Positions 32,898 to 37,380 of a stretch of DNA of 37,380 nucleotides are shown here, piece after piece. The stretch is from Desulfacyla sp964522045. Lineage in GTDB: Bacteria > Desulfobacterota > DSM-4660 > Desulfatiglandales > Desulfatiglandaceae. The position numbers were made by a program, and so were the translations under genes. The stretch spans positions 1-37,380 of the forward strand of contig CAZFSF010000005.1 in the NCBI GenBank assembly GCA_964522045.1, in the 5' to 3' direction. The notes under the pieces are model-generated. The model did not search any database and was not told where the DNA came from. It was given only the letters and a program-made list of their open reading frames with translations. Each line of letters opens with the position of its first letter. The first letter of the stretch is position 1.

Positions 32898-32940
32898 AGG
32901 CCATTACCTCATTCCAAATAACTGTCCCATTAGTGTCATC

Positions 32941-33453
32941 TCAAAGAGCCGGTCTTTGCTCCGGTATCTCACTGATGAGATTAGCTCTTTCCAATAATTT
33001 CCCCACTTGATTTTTGACCTCATTCACCCGAATATCAGAGATCTTCTGGCGGCACGCCGAATAGACATCAAAGGCCAGGAGCGTAAATTCATCTATTCTG
33101 TTGTCAAGGATACGCATTTCATCCGCGAGACCGCTTCCCAATTCTTGCTTTATGATCTGTCTCAGTTGAAGGACAAAAGCAACGGCCCTGGAAGGTTTGA
33201 AGTCCTGGACTGCCCTGATTCTAATGATACTGTCGAGGCAGGATGCAATTTTTTCAGTATTCTCACCTTTAATTATTTCATCATACAGGGTTTCAATCTC
33301 TTTTGATATGATAAGTCCCACGGGGTTGGCGAATTGACTCTTTTCTCTTTTCAGGAATCCCTGACTCTCTTCAGGATATGACTTGATGATTGCGTCTCGC
33401 CATTTCTTGAGAATCTTAGATCTCTTTTCTGATAGGAGTTTATCTATGTTCAT
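32941..33453 (-). CDS. RsbRD N-terminal-domain-like protein upstream of dsrM
   Basis: A 170-residue, all-helical, soluble protein. The start LLSEKRSKILKKWRDAIIKSYPEESQGFL resembles the N-terminus of RsbRD_N-type sensors, and ADEMRILDNRIDEFTLLAFDVYSACRQK near 115-142 resembles the helix around which such domains dimerise or bind ligand. In many sulfate reducers a gene of this type precedes dsrM, so I infer a regulatory or sensing role for the Dsr complex, but the function is not known. It has only one Cys and no DNA-binding motif. It is the first gene after a near-consensus promoter (33534-33506) and probably heads the dsr operon. Confidence 0.82.
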   Translation of the reverse strand: MNIDKLLSEKRSKILKKWRDAIIKSYPEESQGFLKREKSQFANPVGLIISKEIETLYDEIIKGENTEKIASCLDSIIRIRAVQDFKPSRAVAFVLQLRQIIKQELGSGLADEMRILDNRIDEFTLLAFDVYSACRQKISDIRVNEVKNQVGKLLERANLISEIPEQRPAL

Positions 33454-33505
33454 ATCAGGGTTCCAGGTTCTTACGATTTGTTAGGCAAATTCCTTTTGAG
33501 GGAAA

Positions 33506-33534
33506 CCTATAGAAAAATTGTGTTTTTCTGTCAA
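33506..33534 (-). promoter_or_regulatory. Promoter for RsbRD_N-dsrMKJOP
   Basis: Minus strand: TTGACA (33534-33529), a 17-nt spacer, TATAGG (33511-33506), about 53 nt before the first start codon. Confidence 0.65.
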
Positions 33535-33561
33535 GAAAAAAATGGGACTTTCGGTTTTTCC

Positions 33562-33588
33562 TTGACAAAAACACGAACTCAGTAATAG
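33562..33588 (+). promoter_or_regulatory. Promoter candidate for frdCAB
   Basis: Plus strand: TTGACA (33562-33567), a 15-nt spacer, TAATAG (33583-33588), about 50 nt before frdC. Its -35 box lies back to back with that of the dsr promoter, 27 bp away. Confidence 0.5.
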
Positions 33589-33637
33589 CATTTCCCAAAC
33601 TCAATATAAACCTGCAATCTTAATCGGGGGTTAAAAA

Positions 33638-34288
33638 ATGGCCATCGATACCACTATGTATGTGCGCTCTCCAGGCGTTGGTTCAGCACTATTTGACTGG
33701 CTTCAGATGCTGACAGGCGCGGGGCTTATCCTTTTCATGTGGAGTCACATGGTGCTTGTAGCGAGTGTCAACTTAGGCGCCGGCGCCATGAATACCCTTG
33801 CCCGGTTTTTTGAGACCACTTATATGGCCCAGGTGGGGGGGCCGCTCATCGCCGCGACGTTCCTCCTTCACTTCATCTTAGCCGCCCGCAAGGTCCCTTT
33901 CAGGGCGGAACAACAATCTACGATCTGGAAACACACCCGTATGCTGCACCATCTTGATACGTGGCTCTGGTTGATCCAGGCATTTACGGCCATGATTATT
34001 CTGATCATGGGATCGATTCATATGTGGACAGTGCTGACCGACCTGCCGATCACAGCCGCCAAAAGCGCAGCGAGGATCCAGGGGGGATTCTGGTTGGTGT
34101 TTTACCTTATTCTTCTCCCCATGGTGGAGCTTCACGTAGGGATCGGATTCTATCGTATCGGAGTGAAATGGGGCTTTATCAAGCGAAGCAACCGGAAAGG
34201 GCTTAAAAGGTTTGAAAATATCCTTACTGGGATATTCATATTCATTGGTCTGATCACCATTATCCGTTTTATGACCCTATCGATATAG
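33638..34288 (+). CDS. frdC: Fumarate reductase / succinate dehydrogenase dihaem cytochrome b
   Basis: A 216-residue membrane anchor of the Wolinella/Desulfovibrio single-subunit type with five hydrophobic helices (about 26-46, 66-84, 110-130, 150-172, 190-212). His37 (WSHM), His78 (LLHF), His128 (GSIHMW) and His166 (ELHVG) are in the right helices to bind two b haems. The menaquinone site is on this subunit. In sulfate reducers the complex can oxidise succinate or reduce fumarate, so direction is not decided. It is separated from frdA by a 299-bp repeat-filled gap. Confidence 0.94.
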   Translation: MAIDTTMYVRSPGVGSALFDWLQMLTGAGLILFMWSHMVLVASVNLGAGAMNTLARFFETTYMAQVGGPLIAATFLLHFILAARKVPFRAEQQSTIWKHTRMLHHLDTWLWLIQAFTAMIILIMGSIHMWTVLTDLPITAAKSAARIQGGFWLVFYLILLPMVELHVGIGFYRIGVKWGFIKRSNRKGLKRFENILTGIFIFIGLITIIRFMTLSI

Positions 34289-34299
34289 TAGCCGTTTAC

Positions 34300-34512
34300 G
34301 GGTTCAAAGGTTCCGAGGTTCAAGGTTTAGAGGTTAAGGGATGAGATAGCTTTCCTGTTTCATACTCTTAATCATAATCCTAATCTTACTCAACGCGATT
34401 ATGATTAAGAGTACGATTAAGATTATGATACTTCCGTAATAGTCGTTTTCGCGGGCAATATCAAATCATTGTCAGTAGTTAGCTTCAGAAGGATTACCCT
34501 GAACCCTGAACT
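34300..34512. repeat. GGTTCAAAGGTTC inverted element, copy 2
   Basis: GGGTTCAAAGGTTC (34300-34313) is identical to 20541-20554, GGTTCAAGGTT (34317-34327) matches 20594-20604, and ACCCTGAACCCTGAAC lies inverted at 34495-34510. The fold-back repeat lies between the two ends. Confidence 0.6.
34359..34427. repeat. 69-bp fold-back repeat (xxTAAT hexamers), copy 2
   Basis: It aligns without gaps to 23043-23111 with about seven mismatches. Perfect 16-bp arms pair 34364-34379 with 34397-34412, so the fold is shifted by about one 6-mer relative to copy 1. It lies between frdC and frdA. Confidence 0.85.
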
Positions 34513-34533
34513 TTTTGGCTTTTTGGGAGGGCA

Positions 34534-34566
34534 TCAATATTCAATCGTCAATTTTCAATATTCAAT
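34534..34566 (+). repeat. ATTCAATATTCAAT-type repeat before frdA
   Basis: The run TCAATATTCAATCGTCAATT then TTCAATATTCAAT resembles the repeat inside ispE (2977-3015). It ends 21 nt before the TTG start of frdA. Confidence 0.6.
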
Positions 34567-34587
34567 ACCTAAAACGGGGTAACAGCG

Positions 34588-36450
34588 TTGGAAACCGAAT
34601 TCAGTGATCTGTTATGCATAGGGGCCGGATTAGCAGGGGAACGGGTTGCCATCGAGGCGGCGTCAAGCGGATTTCAGGCCATATGCCTGAGTATTGTGCC
34701 CCCCCGGCGATCTCACTCATCCGCTGCTCAAGGAGGGATGCAGGCCTCTTTGGGAAACTGCATCATGGGAGATGGTGATAACCCGGACATACACTTTGCA
34801 GACACGGTCAAGGGCTCGGACTGGGGGTGCGACCAGGAGGTGGCCCGGCTCTTTGTGGAAACCGCACCTATGGCAGTACGGGAGATGGCATATTGGGGGA
34901 TCCCGTGGAATAGGGTTGTGCCCGGGAAATCCACCTATTTCAAAGGAGGAAAACAGTACGAAAAGGTTGAGGCCAAAGAGAAAGAAGGCCTGATTACTGC
35001 CAGATCTTTTGGGGGAACGGCCAAATGGAGGACCTGCTACACGTCGGATGGGACCGGGCATACACTCCTCTACACCATGGACAACAAGGTGGTTGAGTTG
35101 GGTGTGACTGTGCACGACCGGATGGAGGCCATATCCCTTATTCACGATGGGGAAACCTGTATGGGGGCGGTGGTGAGAGACCTTAAAACAGGGAAGCTGA
35201 GGGCCTACTTAGCCAAAGCCACGCTGATAGCCACCGGCGGTTATGGACGTATATACCGTGAGACCACCAATGCGGTTATCAATGAAGGGAATGGGGCCAT
35301 CATTGCCCTTGATACGGGTATCGTTCCCATTGGAAACCCTGAGGCCATACAGTTTCATCCCACCGGCATCGTTCCCACGCACATCTTAGTGACCGAGGGA
35401 TGCCGGGGCGATGGAGGCACCCTCTTAGATGTAAATGAAAATCGATTTATGCCCGAGTATGAGCCTGAAAAGGCGGAATTGGCATCCCGGGACGTGGTAT
35501 CGAGGTGGATGACGCACCACATTCGAAGAGGTCTCGGTGTAAAAGGCCATTACGGAGATCATCTCTGGTTGGATATCCGGCACTTAGGGGCTCAGCATAT
35601 AAAGACCAAGCTCAGGGAAGTGGAGGAGATCTGTAATAATTTCTTAGGGATTGACCCGATTACGCAACTGATTCCGGTACGTCCTGCCCAGCATTATACC
35701 ATGGCAGGAGTGAGGACCGACAAAGATGGTGCTGCCTACGGGCTTAAGGGGCTTTTTGCGGCAGGCGAGGCGGCCTGTTGGGATCTGCACGGGTTTAATC
35801 GTCTTGGCGGAAACTCCCTGGCCGAGACAGTGGTGGCCGGGAAGATTGTCGGAGAAAAGATTTCTGAATTCTTAAAGGGATACGATGTTACATTTGATAC
35901 GGGTATTGTAAAAAATGCTATGGTCAAGGAACTGGAACGTATTGAACGATTGGTATCGTGCAACGACGGACACGAGGATGTCTATAAGATCCGCAATGCA
36001 ATGCAGGACGAGTTGATGGACCGGGTGGGCATTTTTAGGAACGGTAATGACCTCCAGAAGGCGGTTGACAACCTGCAGGAGATCTATAGCCGGGCAAAGA
36101 AGGTGGGGATTCGTTCCAACTGGCTCGGGGCCAGTCCGGAATTGGCCTTGGCCATCAAGATCCAGGGGATGGTTCGCTTAGCGCTTTGTGTGGCATACGG
36201 GGCACTTCAGCGGACTGAAAGCCGGGGATGCCATGCCCGCGAAGATTATGATGCCCGAAACGACAGGGACTGGTTGAACCGAACCTTAGCGACCTGGAAG
36301 GAAGGGAACGATCTGCCTACCCTGAATTACGAGCCAGTCTCAAAGATCATGGAGCTTCCGCCAGGCGACCGGGGATACGGCGCTACAAAGATCATCAGCG
36401 CTGAGGGAGAAATTACAGAAGAAGAATCAGAACCTATGATGGGAGATTAA
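34588..36450 (+). CDS. frdA: Fumarate reductase / succinate dehydrogenase flavoprotein
   Basis: A 620-residue cytoplasmic catalytic subunit. The FAD Rossmann motif GAGLAGE is at residues 12-18, and His43 in RRSHSSAAQGG is the covalent FAD site of the family. QFHPTGIVPTHILVTEGCRGDGG near 253-275 holds the fumarate-binding His/Thr/Glu/Arg, ASRDVVSRW near 300 holds the proton-shuttle Arg, and PAQHYTMAGV near 369 the second substrate His. NRLGGNSLAE is conserved. The only fitting start is TTG (34588): an in-frame TAA lies upstream and the Rossmann motif begins at once. Only a weak GGGGT stands before it. It pairs with frdB 1 bp downstream. Confidence 0.95.
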   Translation: METEFSDLLCIGAGLAGERVAIEAASSGFQAICLSIVPPRRSHSSAAQGGMQASLGNCIMGDGDNPDIHFADTVKGSDWGCDQEVARLFVETAPMAVREMAYWGIPWNRVVPGKSTYFKGGKQYEKVEAKEKEGLITARSFGGTAKWRTCYTSDGTGHTLLYTMDNKVVELGVTVHDRMEAISLIHDGETCMGAVVRDLKTGKLRAYLAKATLIATGGYGRIYRETTNAVINEGNGAIIALDTGIVPIGNPEAIQFHPTGIVPTHILVTEGCRGDGGTLLDVNENRFMPEYEPEKAELASRDVVSRWMTHHIRRGLGVKGHYGDHLWLDIRHLGAQHIKTKLREVEEICNNFLGIDPITQLIPVRPAQHYTMAGVRTDKDGAAYGLKGLFAAGEAACWDLHGFNRLGGNSLAETVVAGKIVGEKISEFLKGYDVTFDTGIVKNAMVKELERIERLVSCNDGHEDVYKIRNAMQDELMDRVGIFRNGNDLQKAVDNLQEIYSRAKKVGIRSNWLGASPELALAIKIQGMVRLALCVAYGALQRTESRGCHAREDYDARNDRDWLNRTLATWKEGNDLPTLNYEPVSKIMELPPGDRGYGATKIISAEGEITEEESEPMMGD

Positions 36451-36451
36451 A

Positions 36452-37192
36452 ATGGGCAGAAATCTGAAATTCAATATATTTCGCTACAATCCTCTGGATC
36501 GCAATTCTGTTCCTCACTCAGATACATTTTTTATTGAAGAGACCGACAGCATGACCCTCTTTATAGCCCTGACACGTATCAGGGAAGAGCAGGATCCGTC
36601 CCTCCAGTTCGATTTCTGCTGTCGCGCAGGCATCTGCGGATCTTGCGCAATGATAATAAACGGGAGACCCGATCTCGCATGTAAGACCCTCACCAAAGAA
36701 CTCCCAACCGAGATTACCCTTATGCCCCTCCCTGTATTCAAGTTGATAGGAGACCTCTCAGTAGACACAGGCATCTGGTTCAGGGCCATGAACGAAAAGG
36801 TGGGTTCGTGGATTCACACCGACAAAACCCTGGATCCCAATGCCGAGGAAGAGAAGATGGACAACGCCTTAGCCGAGGAGATCTACGAATTGGAGCGTTG
36901 CGTGGAATGCGGTTGTTGCGTGGCATCGTGCGGCACCGCCAATATGCGGGAGGATTTTATAGGGGCCGTTGCCCTGAACCGTATTGCCCGCTTCATGTTA
37001 GACCCGCGAGATCAGCGAAAGGAAGGGGAATATTTTGAGGTTATCGGCACGGATGAAGGCATCTTCGGCTGCATGGGACTTTTGGCCTGTGAGGATGTAT
37101 GCCCAAAAAATCTCCCCCTGCAGGACCAGTTAGGTATTCTGCGTCGCAAGATGGGATGGAGCGCCGTAAAGCATCTCTTCCGGTTGGGTTAA
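36452..37192 (+). CDS. frdB: Fumarate reductase / succinate dehydrogenase iron-sulfur subunit
   Basis: A 246-residue electron-transfer subunit. The [2Fe-2S] cluster is bound by Cys57, Cys62, Cys65 and Cys77 (CRAGICGSC and LACKTL), with an extra Cys56 beside the first ligand. CVECGCCVASC near 150 gives the [4Fe-4S] cluster and GCMGLLACEDVCPKNLP near 211 the remaining ligands for the [3Fe-4S] and [4Fe-4S] sites. The sequence resembles FrdB of the Wolinella type. GGGAG precedes the ATG, which starts 1 bp after the frdA stop, so translation is coupled. The remaining 188 bp to the window end hold no gene. Confidence 0.96.
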   Translation: MGRNLKFNIFRYNPLDRNSVPHSDTFFIEETDSMTLFIALTRIREEQDPSLQFDFCCRAGICGSCAMIINGRPDLACKTLTKELPTEITLMPLPVFKLIGDLSVDTGIWFRAMNEKVGSWIHTDKTLDPNAEEEKMDNALAEEIYELERCVECGCCVASCGTANMREDFIGAVALNRIARFMLDPRDQRKEGEYFEVIGTDEGIFGCMGLLACEDVCPKNLPLQDQLGILRRKMGWSAVKHLFRLG

Positions 37193-37299
37193 AGTATGAA
37201 GATGGAATCTGCTTCTCTTTCTTTTTGTGATCCTTCCTAACCAAAGACCTGGAGACCTTTGAAAAACGCCCCCTTTCGCCCAACCTCTGCGTTGCATTC

Positions 37300-37346
37300 G
37301 GATTTTAATCCTCGAAATATTCAACATATTCCTGTGGTTAAAATCC
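37300..37346. repeat. Interrupted inverted repeat GGATTTTAA...TTAAAATCC
   Basis: 9-bp perfect arms (37300-37308 and 37338-37346) stand about 29 bp apart downstream of frdB. There is no T tract after the second arm, so it looks like a dispersed repeat element rather than a terminator. Confidence 0.5.
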
Positions 37347-37380
37347 TCATGCGCCTTGATCTTGAACGAAATTGAACGTT

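Larger units (their letters stand above)
34289..34587. other. Repeat-filled gap splitting frdC from frdAB
   Basis: Contains GGTTCAAAGGTTC words (34300-34339), the second 69-bp fold-back repeat (34359-34427), inverted ACCCTGAACCCTGAAC (34495-34510) and a TCAATATTCAATCG run (34534-34566). No gene or T-tailed terminator is visible. Such gaps are unusual within frdCAB. Confidence 0.6.

Overview
The window looks like a chromosomal segment of a sulfate-reducing member of the Desulfobacterota (former Deltaproteobacteria). The main evidence is a complete dsrMKJOP membrane complex preceded by a small RsbRD_N-like gene, followed by a 2[4Fe-4S] ferredoxin and divergent from a Wolinella/Desulfovibrio-type fumarate reductase/succinate dehydrogenase (frdCAB). 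Liv-type ABC importers with acyl-CoA synthetases and an acyl-CoA dehydrogenase fit an organism that takes up and oxidises organic acids. dsrAB, apr and sat are not in the window, so the reductive direction of the Dsr pathway is inferred. No species call is justified.

Layout. 1-6783 (all minus) is housekeeping: serA, a DUF1844 gene and an HtrA/DegP protease form one compact run, then ispE, tRNA-Gln(TTG), prs, rplY (L25/CTC form) and the start of pth. 7215-8441 (plus) is an outer-membrane porin with a strong terminator. 8613-9419 (minus) is a WaaE-like family 2 glycosyltransferase. 9959-16703 (plus) is Liv cluster A: periplasmic binding protein, LivH, LivM, LivG, LivF and an AMP-forming acyl-CoA ligase. 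16714-26646 (minus) is Liv cluster B: DUF362 ferredoxin protein, acyl-CoA dehydrogenase, LivH, LivM, binding protein, long-chain-type acyl-CoA synthetase, LivG and LivF. The two clusters converge with about 10 bp between stop codons. 27399-33453 (minus) is RsbRD_N-dsrM-dsrK-dsrJ-dsrO-dsrP plus ferredoxin. 33638-37192 (plus) is frdC-frdA-frdB.

How the genes may work together (inference): clusters A and B import carboxylic or amino acids and activate them to CoA thioesters. The acyl-CoA dehydrogenase begins their oxidation. Electrons then reach the menaquinone pool through FrdCAB and ferredoxin-linked carriers, and DsrMKJOP passes quinol electrons to the cytoplasmic sulfite-reduction machinery.

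The least explained part is the intergenic DNA. Several families of short repeats sit at operon junctions: a 69-bp fold-back element in two copies, a degenerate TTCGATGTTC/ATTCAATATTC repeat lying just before or inside the 5' ends of at least four genes, a GGTTCAAAGGTTC family, and small GC hairpins. These repeats, the shared dsr/frd divergent promoter region and the transport-activation-oxidation layout of cluster B are the main points for a second look.
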